A stretch of 36,990 nt of DNA from Ligilactobacillus equi DSM 15833 = JCM 10991 (lineage in GTDB: Bacteria; Bacillota; Bacilli; Lactobacillales; Lactobacillaceae). Below are positions 18,786-26,577 of the stretch, piece by piece. Numbering within the stretch: position 1 is the stretch's first letter; every line of letters begins with the position of its first letter. The translations under genes and the position numbers were made by a program. The notes under the pieces were generated by a model, which saw nothing but the letters and a program-made list of their open reading frames with translations, did no database searches and was not told the origin of the DNA. The stretch covers positions 1 through 36,990 of the forward strand of contig NZ_BAMI01000016.1 of NCBI RefSeq assembly GCF_000615765.1. Reading direction: 5' to 3'.

Positions 18786-18814
18786 TTGCCAAGTTAGCCA
18801 ATATCTGATATTAT
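18786..18814 (+). promoter_or_regulatory. promoter of the DUF2187 gene
   Basis: TTGCCA (18786-18791) and TATTAT (18809-18814) are 17 nt apart, with an extended -10 TGA before the hexamer. Confidence 0.75.
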
Positions 18815-18859
18815 CCATTGCATTGAGAATATCCCCAAATTTACGAGGTAAGAAAAAGC

Positions 18860-19081
18860 ATGGAAGATAAAGAAAAGAAAGCTCCTTTCGAAATTGGCGA
18901 CAAGGTTAAGTGTCAAAGTTTTGGTTCTTTAAAAAATGACTTTGAAGGTACAATTGAAAAAAATTATGAAAACTCGGCAGTGGTAGCCATTGAGATTTTT
19001 GCAGATGAAGATGCTGTAACGGTCGCTGATTTCCACAGTCGTGCGGTGGTTTCATTTACCAAAATGGAAAAAATTGCTTAA
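18860..19081 (+). CDS. DUF2187 family protein (YkvS-like)
   Basis: This small acidic protein of 73 residues matches the DUF2187 family in its pattern: FEIGDKVKCQ, then FEGTIEKNYENSAVVAI, then a C-terminal TVADFHSRAVVSFTKMEKI. The fold is expected to be a small beta barrel related to KOW/SH3-like modules. The function is unknown. GAGG lies upstream of the ATG, and the gene has its own promoter. No clear terminator was seen before the tRNA-Gly promoter. Confidence 0.85.
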   Translation: MEDKEKKAPFEIGDKVKCQSFGSLKNDFEGTIEKNYENSAVVAIEIFADEDAVTVADFHSRAVVSFTKMEKIA

Positions 19082-19087
19082 TTAAAG

Positions 19088-19116
19088 GTGACAAGAAGAT
19101 AAATATTTGCTATACT
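19088..19116 (+). promoter_or_regulatory. promoter of tRNA-Gly(CCC)
   Basis: GTGACA (19088-19093) and TATACT (19111-19116) are 17 nt apart. The -10 is extended by TGC. The tRNA starts 14 nt after the -10. Confidence 0.75.
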
Positions 19117-19129
19117 ATCTCTTGTTGAT

Positions 19130-19200
19130 GCGGGTGTAGTTTAGTGGTAAAATCCCAGCTTCCCAAGCTGATGTCGCGAGTTCGATTCTCGTCACCCGCT
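19130..19200 (+). tRNA. tRNA-Gly (anticodon CCC)
   Basis: This 71-nt cloverleaf differs from tRNA-Gly(TCC) at 37-107 at only five positions. The anticodon loop TTCCCAA gives CCC. The anticodon stem CCAGC/GCTGA has a C27-A43 mismatch at its far end, where the paralogue has A-T. Acceptor, D loop and T arm are identical to the paralogue. CCA is not encoded. It would read GGG. It stands alone, with its own promoter and terminator. Confidence 0.92.
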
Positions 19201-19206
19201 TAAATG

Positions 19207-19233
19207 AAACCTTCTGATAATAGAAGGTTTTTT
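19207..19233 (+). terminator. terminator after tRNA-Gly(CCC)
   Basis: AAACCTTCT (19207-19215) pairs with AGAAGGTTT (19222-19230) and is followed by T residues. It lies directly before the argS T-box leader. Confidence 0.82.
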
Positions 19234-19238
19234 ATTAA

Positions 19239-19421
19239 CTGTAAAGGAAAAGTACTTATGGAAAGTCTAACAGCGAGTTCGGATTTGGTGGGAGCCGGAT
19301 AGGGTGAAATAAGGAAGCGCGCTTTTACAGACAGTTGCATAAACTAATGAGTGGATTTAATCAAGAAGAGTGGTACCGCGGGAAGTCTCGTCTCTTATAC
19401 AAATGTATAAGAGACTTTTTT
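19239..19421 (+). promoter_or_regulatory. T-box leader of argS
   Basis: The leader has the conserved T-box core TGGTACCGCG (19371-19380). The intrinsic terminator GTCTCTTATAC/GTATAAGAGAC (19390-19400/19405-19415) plus T run follows. Stem I is closed by CTGTAAA/TTTACAG (19239-19245/19324-19330). Its specifier loop has AGTA (19251-19254) opposite GAA (19314-19316), followed by GCGCGC, which contains an arginine codon CGC as likely specifier. In this family uncharged tRNA binding favours antitermination, so argS would respond to arginyl-tRNA shortage. The exact specifier frame is an inference. Confidence 0.92.
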
Positions 19422-19440
19422 GTGGGCCGAAGGAGGAAAT

Positions 19441-21128
19441 ATGGATTATAAATTAAAAGTGGCTGAAGTGGTCAGTCAAGCAGTTGATGGTCAATTAAGT
19501 GTTGATGAAATTGTTACTAAAATTGAAGTACCTAAGTCGTTGGAACTCGGAGACTATGCTTTTCCAGCTTTTGTTTTAGCAAAGGTTTTACGTAAGGCGC
19601 CTCAAATGATTGCCCAGGAATTAGTAGAAAAGATGGATCAAACAGGTTTTGAGAAAATTGAAGCAGTGGGCCCTTACATTAATTTCTTCTTAGATAAACA
19701 GGCCTTCAGTCAAGACGTGTTGGGTCAAATTTTAGACCAAGCAGATCACTATGGTGATTTAGACCTAGGTCAAGGTCGCCAAGTGCCAATCGACATGTCT
19801 TCGCCCAATATTGCTAAACCAATGTCTATGGGGCACTTGCGTTCAACTGTGATTGGAAATTCTTTGGCAAATATTTTAGCAAAGGCAAATTACCAACCGG
19901 TAAAAATTAATCACTTAGGTGACTGGGGAACGCAATTTGGGAAGTTAATGTGTGCTTACAAGATGTGGGGGAGCGAAGAGGAAGTTAAAAAAGATCCCAT
20001 TGGTTCTTTGCTCCACTATTACGTACGCTTTCACGAAGAAGCTGAAAGCAAGCCTGAATTGGATGATCAAGCCCGGGAATGGTTTAAACGTTTAGAAGAT
20101 GGTGATGAAGAAGCTAATTTCTTGTGGAAATGGTTCCGTGAAGAATCACTCAAGACTTTCACTAAAGTTTACGACCGATTAGGGATTACTTTTGATTCTT
20201 ATAATGGGGAAGCTTTCTACAATGACAAGATGAATGAAATTGTTGATTTGTTAGAAGATAAAGGCTTATTAAAGGAGAGTCAAGGAGCCCAAATCGTTGA
20301 CCTTGAAAAGTATAACTTAAATCCAGCGTTAATTAAGAATCTAATGGGACGACTCTTTACATGACGCGAGATTTAGCTGCTGCTCTTTATCGGAAACGGA
20401 CTTACGACTTTGCACAATCTCTTTATGTTGTAGGAAACGAACAATCCAACCACTTCAAGCAATTGAAGGCTGTTTTAAAGGAAATGGGTTACGACTGGTC
20501 AGATGATATTCACCACATTCCATTTGGTTTGATTACTCAAGGAGGTAAGAAACTTTCTACTCGGAGTGGTCGCATCATTTTATTAGAAGAAGTTTTAGAT
20601 GAAGCAGTGGAATTAGCTCAAAAGCAAATCGAAGAAAAGAACCCATCCTTGGCAAACAAAGAAGAAGTTGCCAAAGCAGTTGGTGTGGGGGCTGTGGTCT
20701 TCCACGATTTGAAAAATGAACGCTTAAACAACTTTGACTTTGACTTACAAGAAGTGGTACGTTTTGAAGGGGAAACAGGTCCTTATGTTCAATACTCACA
20801 CGCTCGGGCGATGAGTATCTTGCGTAAAGCTGGTAAAAACTTAAGTGGTGTTCAAGTAAACTTAAACGATCCAAATGCTTGGGAAACATTGCGTCTTTTG
20901 GGCGATTTTGACCAAATAATCAAGCGGGCGGTTGGAACTTATGAACCATCTGTAATTTCCAAGTATGCTATTCACTTGGCCAAGGCTTTCAATAAGTATT
21001 ATGCACATACCAAAGTCTTAGTTGAAGATCGTGAATTAGAAAGTCGCTTAGCTTTAGTGCAAAGTGTTGCTATCGTTTTGAAGGAATCCTTACGTCTCCT
21101 AGGAGTTAAGGCACCAGACGAAATGTAA
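19441..21128 (+). CDS. argS: arginyl-tRNA synthetase, frameshifted as read
   Basis: ArgS charges tRNA-Arg. The first frame holds the N-terminal additional domain and the class I signature in the variant form [16 protein letters not shown], where the first His of HxGH is Ser. It ends at a TGA at 20362-20364. The second frame starts with the normal continuation [17 protein letters not shown] and includes [11 protein letters not shown] (the KMSKS-type loop) and the C-terminal anticodon-binding helices. One A missing from AAGAAT at 20335-20340 explains the break, and restoring it gives 562 residues with [12 protein letters not shown] at the join. A sequencing error is most likely in this essential gene. 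ATG 19441 follows AGGAGG at 19431-19436. Confidence 0.95.
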
Positions 21129-21144
21129 GAAGTAAAATCTTTAC

Positions 21145-21173
21145 AAAAAGAAGTCCTGCGGGGCTTCTTTTTT
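21145..21173 (+). terminator. terminator after argS
   Basis: AAAGAAGTCC (21147-21156) pairs with GGGCTTCTTT (21161-21170) across TGCG, followed by T residues. Confidence 0.88.
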
Positions 21174-21211
21174 ATAAAATTAATTTATATAAAAATAATT
21201 AATATTAAACC

Positions 21212-21240
21212 TTGAAAGAAAACGCTTTCTGTATTACAAT
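21212..21240 (+). promoter_or_regulatory. promoter of the Crp/Fnr-type gene
   Basis: TTGAAA (21212-21217) and TACAAT (21235-21240) are 17 nt apart. An AT-rich segment with ATTAATT/AATTAAT inverted arms lies just upstream (21179-21203). Confidence 0.75.
21217..21230 (+). promoter_or_regulatory. cre (CcpA) operator inside the Crp/Fnr gene promoter
   Basis: AGAAAACGCTTTCT is nearly palindromic and matches the cre consensus TGNAARCGNWWWCA at 12 of 14 positions. It fills the spacer between -35 and -10, where CcpA binding would block RNA polymerase. Confidence 0.68.
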
Positions 21241-21278
21241 AACGATTGTAAAATTAAGAAATACTAAAGAGGTGACCA

Positions 21279-21887
21279 TTGAAAATGGATGGACTTAATA
21301 TGAAAGATCGGGAATTAAAGGAATTAATTGCTACGGGAAAAATCGTTTCTTTAGATCAACGTCAAAAAATTGATGTTGATTTACATACTAATTTTATATA
21401 TGTTTTACAAGGGACTATTGAAGTCTATGAAAAAAATATCAAAACCTCTCGGAGTGAGGACTACTTTGTTAAGGAAGGAACTTTTTTTCCTCGCATGTTG
21501 GATGATGAAAATTGGACGATTAGTATTCAAGTTTGTTTTCAGAAAGCTCAGGTCTGTATTTTGAAAAGAAGTATATTTGTACAAAATCATCGCTACCATC
21601 GCTTATTGATTCAAAACAGTGAAAAAATTTCCGAGCTAAACGATGTGCGTCAAGCAACAGTTTTGGCAGCTAAAATGAAGCAGGTACAAGATTATATCCT
21701 TAAAATTGCCCATGAATTTGGTCATGATATGGGTTTTTGCTATGAATTTCCAACCAATCAAAGTGTGATTCTCAGCGCTACAAAGGTGAGTCGGTCAACT
21801 GTTAACCGAGCAATTGTAGATTTAGAAGAAAAGCATTTAGTTTTTCGGAAGCATAGACGGATTTATGTATTCAAAGGGGCGGTTTGA
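21279..21887 (+). CDS. Crp/Fnr family transcriptional regulator
   Basis: The 202-residue protein has an N-terminal cyclic-nucleotide-binding-like beta barrel (NFIYVLQGTIEVYE near residue 35) and a C-terminal winged helix (FPTNQSVILSATKVSRSTVNRAIVDLEEKHLVF) whose recognition helix is around STVNRAIVDL. No Fnr-type cysteine cluster is seen. The start is probably TTG 21279, about 6 nt after the strong AAAGAGGTGA; ATG 21285 is the alternative. Its place between argS and argR recalls ArcR, the Crp-like activator of arginine deiminase genes in other Gram-positive bacteria. That role is an inference only, since no arc genes are in the window. Confidence 0.87.
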   Translation: MKMDGLNMKDRELKELIATGKIVSLDQRQKIDVDLHTNFIYVLQGTIEVYEKNIKTSRSEDYFVKEGTFFPRMLDDENWTISIQVCFQKAQVCILKRSIFVQNHRYHRLLIQNSEKISELNDVRQATVLAAKMKQVQDYILKIAHEFGHDMGFCYEFPTNQSVILSATKVSRSTVNRAIVDLEEKHLVFRKHRRIYVFKGAV

Positions 21888-21916
21888 ACAATCTAGTACC
21901 AAGCTTGGTGGGAATT

Positions 21917-21925
21917 TGCTATAAT
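21917..21925 (+). promoter_or_regulatory. argR extended -10 promoter
   Basis: TGCTATAAT has a perfect -10 (21920-21925) with the TGn extension. The -35 at 21897-21902 (TACCAA) is weak, as is common for extended -10 promoters. Confidence 0.7.
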
Positions 21926-21927
21926 AT

Positions 21928-21960
21928 CACTTGATAGGTTGCGGTTGTGCAATCAAAGTG
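21928..21960 (+). promoter_or_regulatory. bulged hairpin at the 5' end of the argR transcript
   Basis: CACTTGA and TTGC on the left pair with GCAA, TCAA and GTG on the right, with a four-base bulge on one side and one base on the other. It begins close to the predicted transcription start. It could be an operator or mRNA structure, or chance. Confidence 0.35.
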
Positions 21961-21984
21961 ATTTATAGAAAAGAGGCTATGTGA

Positions 21985-22437
21985 TTGAAAAAAGAAGCAC
22001 GCCAAAATGCGATTTTAAAAATTATTGCGGAAAACGAAATTACCACCCAAGATGATTTAATGAAAGCTCTAGCTAATGAGGATATTGTAGCAACTCAAGC
22101 GACTATTTCCCGAGATATGCGTGAATTAAAGATTGTCAAAGGGCAAAATGCTGCTGGGAAAAGTTATTATACCCATTTTAAAGAAGAGAAAAACACTAGT
22201 AGTAAACGATTAAATCAAGTGATTAAAGATGTAGTCTTGGAAGTTGACTGCGTAGAATTCACCAATGTGATTCATACTTTGCCTCGGAATGCCAATGTTT
22301 TAGCGGCTTTGCTAGATGAATTACGTCCTCTAAATCTATTGGGGACCATTGCCGGGTATGATACTTTAGTGACTTATAGTAAATCCGTAGCTGACGCAAA
22401 GGAATTAAACAATTTTTTTAAAGAGTGTCTTCATTAA
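21985..22437 (+). CDS. argR: arginine repressor family protein
   Basis: ArgR-family proteins are hexameric regulators of arginine synthesis and breakdown. The 150 residues have an N-terminal winged helix (ITTQDDLMKAL, ATISRDMRELKIVK) and the C-terminal oligomerisation and arginine-binding domain. The canonical GTIAGDDT motif reads G120-T-I-A-G-Y125-D126-T, so one of the two arginine-contacting Asp residues is replaced by Tyr. Such variants occur in lactic acid bacteria with two ArgR-type partners; a second copy is not in the window. The start is TTG 21985, chosen because AAGAGG lies 8 nt upstream and the N-terminus then fits. Confidence 0.93.
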   Translation: MKKEARQNAILKIIAENEITTQDDLMKALANEDIVATQATISRDMRELKIVKGQNAAGKSYYTHFKEEKNTSSKRLNQVIKDVVLEVDCVEFTNVIHTLPRNANVLAALLDELRPLNLLGTIAGYDTLVTYSKSVADAKELNNFFKECLH

Positions 22438-22463
22438 AGTAAGTTTAAAAAATCATACGATGA

Positions 22464-22493
22464 TTGACAAAGAAGATATTTTTTTACTAAGAT
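22464..22493 (+). promoter_or_regulatory. promoter of the penicillin-binding protein gene
   Basis: A perfect TTGACA (22464-22469) is followed after 18 nt by TAAGAT (22488-22493). Confidence 0.7.
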
Positions 22494-22545
22494 TTAAATA
22501 TGTTTTAGCAAAAAATATCTAGGGAAGAGAACTTGGAGAGAAACA

Positions 22546-24633
22546 ATGTTTAGAAAAATTGTAGCAAAGGTTGAGGCCTACTTTTTAGCGGTAATTGCTT
22601 TCCTTAAAAATAAGTGGTATCGTTATCAGTTAACCCGGTGGCTTTTGATAGTTTTTTTAAGTATTACCTTATTATTGTCATTATACTTGACATTCATAGC
22701 TAAGACTGCTGATGTTAAAAATCTGCGAAGTAATTTATCGCAAACAACAACGATTTACGATAAAGATGGGGATAAGGCAGGATATCTGTACGCCCAAAAA
22801 GGAACCTGGGTCTCATTAGATCAGATTTCTCCCAATGTACAAAATGCGGTTTTAGCGACTGAAGACCGGAATTTTTACCAGGAATATGGTTTTTCCATCA
22901 AGGGGATTTTAAGAGCTTCACTAGTTAACGTTAAGAACAAATTACTCCGCAATCATACAACAAGTGCGGGGGGAAGTACTTTGACTCAGCAATTAGTCAA
23001 AAATGCTTTGTTAACCCAAGAACAAACGATGACGCGAAAAATTAAAGAGCTTTTCTTATCCATTCAAGTGGAAAATGATTACAGTAAAAAACAAATTTTA
23101 GCTATGTATCTCAATAAGGCCTACTTTGGTAGTGGAGTTTGGGGTGTTGAAGATGCTGCCCAGAAATACTTTGGGGTTCACGCTAGTCAGTTAACTGTAC
23201 CACAGTCAGCTATGTTGGCTGGAATTTTGAAAAACCCAACCGCTTATAATCCACGGACGTCTCCTGAGGCTGCTAAACAAAGACGTAATGTAGTCTTAGG
23301 CTTAATGGCTACAATGGGAGTGATTAACGAGAATCAACTAAGTGTTTATCAAAGTAGTGCTTTAACTTTACGTGATACCTATGAAAGTAAATCGGGTTAC
23401 AAATATCCCTATTATTTTGATGCGGTAATTAACGAAGCTATTTCCAAATATGGTTTGACTGAGAATCAAATTATGAATGATGGTTATAAAATTTATACTA
23501 GTTTGGACCAACGTTATCAAACTAGCATGCAGTCGGCTTTTAAAAATGAAAGCCTCTTTCCTTATGATGCTACTGACGGAACGGAAGCCCAAGGAGCGGC
23601 GATTGCGATGAATCCGAAAAATGGCGGGGTTTTTGCCTTAGTTGGAGGGCGCGATAGTAAGGGACATACATTTAGAGGATATAATCGAGCGACACAGTTA
23701 AGTCGTTCACCTGGTTCAACCATGAAGCCGCTAGCGGTCTATACCCCAGCTTTAGAGAGCGGTTACTCTTACGATTCGATTATTCAAGACAAGTATCAAT
23801 CTTATGGTAAAAACCAATATACCCCTAAAAACTGGAATAGCGTTTATCAAGGAAATATTCGTCTGTATCAAGCTCTGGCTTTAAGTAAGAATACTTCAGC
23901 CGTCTGGTTGCTGAATAAAATTGGGGTTACTAAGGGTTATGATTCAGTAGAAAAATTTGGCATTAATTTAGCCAAGTCAGATGAAAATTTGAGTTTAGCC
24001 CTCGGTGGTATGAAAAAAGGGGTTTCCCCCTATCAAATGGCTTCGGCTTATACGGCTTTTGCCAATAACGGTCAGCGTTATAGTCCCCACCTGATTACTA
24101 AGATTGTAGATTCTTCAGGTAAGGTCATTATTGATAATGAAAATCCTGATAGTAGTCAGGTGATGTCGGCTAAAGTAGCTAAGAACATGACTAGTATGAT
24201 GATTGATGTCTACAGTCAGGGCACAGGTCAAAGTGCTAAGCCTGCAGGCTACACTATTGCGGGTAAAACAGGAACCACGGAAGGGGTCAATGGTAATGAT
24301 GGCGACACCGACCACTGGTATATTGGTTATACCAAAGATGTTGTCCTAGCGACTTGGACGGGTTTTGATTCTAACAATTACTCTTTAGAAGATGAAGGAA
24401 CTCGGGGTGGTTCGGCTTTGTTTAAAGCAGTGATGGGTGACATCTTACCTTACACCCAAAATACCTATATTGGAGTTAAAGCAGCCTCTACACGCTTGGC
24501 GCAAAGGCAGGCTGAGGAAGATAAAGCTTACCAAGATAATAGTAATAGTAGTAATGTTGGTAGCAGGATTAACGATACCCTTAATGATTGGGGCTCACGT
24601 ATAAAAGATGCCTTTGGTGGCCTATTTAACTAA
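22546..24633 (+). CDS. class A penicillin-binding protein (PBP1A/2A type)
   Basis: This bifunctional cell-wall enzyme polymerises lipid II and cross-links peptidoglycan outside the membrane. The 695 residues have a short basic cytoplasmic tail, one membrane segment at about 32-52, and a GT51 glycosyltransferase domain with catalytic E106 (ATEDRNFY) and G142-G-S-T-L-T-Q-Q-L150. The transpeptidase domain has S391-T-M-K394, S447-K-N449 and K574-T-G-T577. All motifs are intact. A low-complexity Asn/Ser tail follows near residue 665. GGAGAG lies upstream of the ATG. The gene is followed directly by a ylbF-like gene and may share its transcript. Confidence 0.96.
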   Translation: MFRKIVAKVEAYFLAVIAFLKNKWYRYQLTRWLLIVFLSITLLLSLYLTFIAKTADVKNLRSNLSQTTTIYDKDGDKAGYLYAQKGTWVSLDQISPNVQNAVLATEDRNFYQEYGFSIKGILRASLVNVKNKLLRNHTTSAGGSTLTQQLVKNALLTQEQTMTRKIKELFLSIQVENDYSKKQILAMYLNKAYFGSGVWGVEDAAQKYFGVHASQLTVPQSAMLAGILKNPTAYNPRTSPEAAKQRRNVVLGLMATMGVINENQLSVYQSSALTLRDTYESKSGYKYPYYFDAVINEAISKYGLTENQIMNDGYKIYTSLDQRYQTSMQSAFKNESLFPYDATDGTEAQGAAIAMNPKNGGVFALVGGRDSKGHTFRGYNRATQLSRSPGSTMKPLAVYTPALESGYSYDSIIQDKYQSYGKNQYTPKNWNSVYQGNIRLYQALALSKNTSAVWLLNKIGVTKGYDSVEKFGINLAKSDENLSLALGGMKKGVSPYQMASAYTAFANNGQRYSPHLITKIVDSSGKVIIDNENPDSSQVMSAKVAKNMTSMMIDVYSQGTGQSAKPAGYTIAGKTGTTEGVNGNDGDTDHWYIGYTKDVVLATWTGFDSNNYSLEDEGTRGGSALFKAVMGDILPYTQNTYIGVKAASTRLAQRQAEEDKAYQDNSNSSNVGSRINDTLNDWGSRIKDAFGGLFN

Positions 24634-24649
24634 AAAGGAGTTTATAAAA

Positions 24650-24988
24650 ATGATTAATATTTACGATACAATTAACCAATTAGAACAAGACTTACGTAAA
24701 ACACAAGGATATTTGGACTTGAAACAAGCCTACGAAACTTTAAAGCAAGATGGCGAAGCTTACCAAATTTTTAAGGATATTCGTCAAATGCAAGAAGAAA
24801 TGCAGGCTAAGCAAATGCAAGGTACTTTAGGTCAAGAAGATATGGAAAAATTACAGGCCTTAGGGCAAAAGGTTGAAGAATTCCCAAGCTTAAAGGAACT
24901 GATGATGAAAGAACAAGTATTAAGCATGATTATCAATGAAGCGCACGCTGCCATGATGAAACCAATTAATGAAATGTACCAAGACTAA
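24650..24988 (+). CDS. YlbF/YmcA family protein (DUF964)
   Basis: This 112-residue, almost wholly helical protein is rich in Gln and Glu and fits the Com_YlbF family (NIYDTINQLEQDLRKTQGYLDLKQAY; later IINEAHAAMMKPINEMY). In Bacillus, relatives form a complex that assists RNase Y-dependent mRNA processing and affects competence and biofilm. A similar role here is only an inference. I chose ATG 24650, which follows AAAAAGGAG, rather than an upstream in-frame start inside the PBP gene. Confidence 0.88.
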   Translation: MINIYDTINQLEQDLRKTQGYLDLKQAYETLKQDGEAYQIFKDIRQMQEEMQAKQMQGTLGQEDMEKLQALGQKVEEFPSLKELMMKEQVLSMIINEAHAAMMKPINEMYQD

Positions 24989-24995
24989 AAATTTG

Positions 24996-25021
24996 ACCCC
25001 TGGAGTTTTCTGGGGGTTTTT
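24996..25021 (+). terminator. terminator after the ylbF-like gene
   Basis: ACCCCTGGA (24996-25004) pairs with TCTGGGGGT (25009-25017) with two wobble pairs, followed by T residues. Confidence 0.8.
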
Positions 25022-25033
25022 ATGTGCAAAGCG

Positions 25034-25042
25034 TGGTAAAAT
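25034..25042 (+). promoter_or_regulatory. extended -10 promoter of yhaM
   Basis: TGGTAAAAT gives a good extended -10 about 33 nt before the start codon. No good -35 is seen, because the preceding terminator occupies that position. Confidence 0.5.
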
Positions 25043-25074
25043 TAGGATAAAAGCAAGATGAAAGGAAGGACAGA

Positions 25075-26048
25075 ATGGACGGTAAAAAATTATTTGACTA
25101 TCAATTAAACGAGGAAGTTAATCTTTACGTATTATTAAAAGGGGCTGATGTACGGACTAGTAAGACGGGGAAACAGTACTTAGCTTTGATTTTTGCTGAT
25201 AAATCAGGTGAAGTTCCGGCTAAATACTGGGATGCAAGTGCAGAAGATGTAGCGCGTTTCCAAGTGGGAACGGTGGTTCACGTAACCGGACGTAAAGAGT
25301 CTTATCAAGGTAGTCCCCAAATTAAAATTGATAAGATGTATGTAGCCAGTGACCAAGAGCCAAATAATCCTGCTCTTTATGTACAAGCAGCCCCTGAAAG
25401 CAGCCAAACCATGGCTCAAGAAATTAATGAATACCTCGCTGAAATTAAAAATCCAGTTTGGAAGATTATTGTAACCAAACTCTTGCATGACAATGGTAAA
25501 GCTTATATGCAAGCGCCAGCAGCCAAGGTAAATCACCATGCTTTTATGGGGGGCTTGGCTTACCATAGTTTATCTATCTTACGTTTAGCGAAGCAGGTGG
25601 CAGACCTTTACCCACACTTAAATCGTGACTTACTTTATGCTGGCGCAATTTTACATGATTTGGGTAAGGTGATTGAGCTTTCAGGACCAGTAGGGACGAG
25701 TTACACACTAGCAGGTAATTTAATCGGACATATTGTCTTAGTGGATGAAAAGATTGTGGCAGTTTGCAGGATTTATCGAACCAGTATCCTGATTTAGATT
25801 TTAGTCTTACTTCACAGAACATGTTGTTATTACGTCATATGGTTTTAGCCCACCATGGTCAATTAGAATACGGTTCTCCCGTCAGACCTCAAGTGATGGA
25901 AGCTGAAGTTTTACACCACCTAGATGATCTCGATGCTAGTATCCAAATGATGCAAGGTAAGTTAAATCAAACGGCGACCGGGGAGTTTAGCGACCGAATT
26001 TTTGGTCTGGACAGTCGAGCTTTTTTCAAACCGGAAAATAAGGCTTAA
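25075..26048 (+). CDS. yhaM: 3'-5' exoribonuclease YhaM family, frameshifted as read
   Basis: YhaM trims RNA (and DNA in vitro) from the 3' end. The first frame (240 residues) has the N-terminal OB-fold (VRTSKTGKQYLALIFADKSGEVPAKYWD) and most of the HD domain with H154-H, and L193-H-D-L-G-K that binds metal. It ends wrongly at 25797. The downstream frame continues QDLSNQYPDLDF, LLLRHMVLAHHGQLEYGSP and the C-terminal FGLDSRAFFKP. One T missing from the TTT at 25763-25765 accounts for the break, and restoring it gives 324 residues, near the family length. A sequencing error is the simplest explanation. GGAAGGA lies upstream of the ATG. Confidence 0.92.
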
Positions 26049-26051
26049 AAA

Positions 26052-26080
26052 TTGAGCAGCACGGTTGGTTATGATAAAAT
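26052..26080 (+). promoter_or_regulatory. promoter of the MaoC-fold gene
   Basis: TTGAGC (26052-26057) and TAAAAT (26075-26080) are 17 nt apart, with an extended -10 TGA. Confidence 0.75.
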
Positions 26081-26113
26081 AGAAAGCAAGAATTTAATGG
26101 AGGTGACCGTTAC

Positions 26114-26566
26114 ATGACAGATGATGTGCATAGGTACGGCAAACAGATTGAAGAAATTAAAGAAGGGGAATCTTTGACAGTTACAGAAACGATTAGTCAA
26201 AGAGATATTCTTCTTTACTTAGGTTTAACAAACGATAACAATCCTTTATATACTCAAATGGCCTACGCCAAGCAAACTGAGTATCAAAAGCCGATTGTTC
26301 CGCCGGTTTTATTAACAGGGATTATTACCAGCGCCATTAGCAAGCACTTGCCTGGTCCAGGAAGTGAAATTGTGAATATCGACGTGAATTTAATCTCTCC
26401 TGTGTATCATGAACAATATGTAACTTTTAACTTCGAAGTAATTAAAATTGACTTAATGAAGGAAGTTGTCACAATATCTGTGGAAGGGATGGATGACGAA
26501 GACAACCGCCTTTTAGATGCGGTGATTATGGTCCGTCCACCTAAGATGTTAGCTAACGTAGAGTAG
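26114..26566 (+). CDS. MaoC/hot-dog-fold dehydratase-like protein
   Basis: The 150-residue protein has the layout of MaoC-type (R)-specific enoyl-CoA hydratases. It has an N-terminal helix-strand region, then D41-N-N-P-L-Y46 followed by MAYAKQTEYQKPIVPPVLLTGIITSAISKHLPGPG, then a strand-rich hot-dog half. In active hydratases the motif is D-x-N-P-x-H. Here the catalytic His is Tyr46, so hydratase activity is doubtful. The substrate is unknown. GGAGGTGACC precedes the ATG at 26114. The Bax1-family gene follows 11 nt later and is likely co-transcribed. Confidence 0.82.
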   Translation: MTDDVHRYGKQIEEIKEGESLTVTETISQRDILLYLGLTNDNNPLYTQMAYAKQTEYQKPIVPPVLLTGIITSAISKHLPGPGSEIVNIDVNLISPVYHEQYVTFNFEVIKIDLMKEVVTISVEGMDDEDNRLLDAVIMVRPPKMLANVE

Positions 26567-26577
26567 GAGGTAAAAAT

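Noticed and set aside
17852-19081. A transferred or mobile segment around the LysR gene
   Set aside because: No transposase, integrase, repeats or attachment sites are present, and base composition looks like the neighbours.
20335-20364. argS as two separate genes or a programmed frameshift
   Set aside because: There is no slippery heptamer with a downstream structure that I can recognise, and the break splits the catalytic domain.
25204-25566. Minus-strand open frame of 120 codons opposite yhaM
   Set aside because: It is an antisense shadow of a conserved gene, with no promoter or ribosome-binding site and no recognisable protein features.
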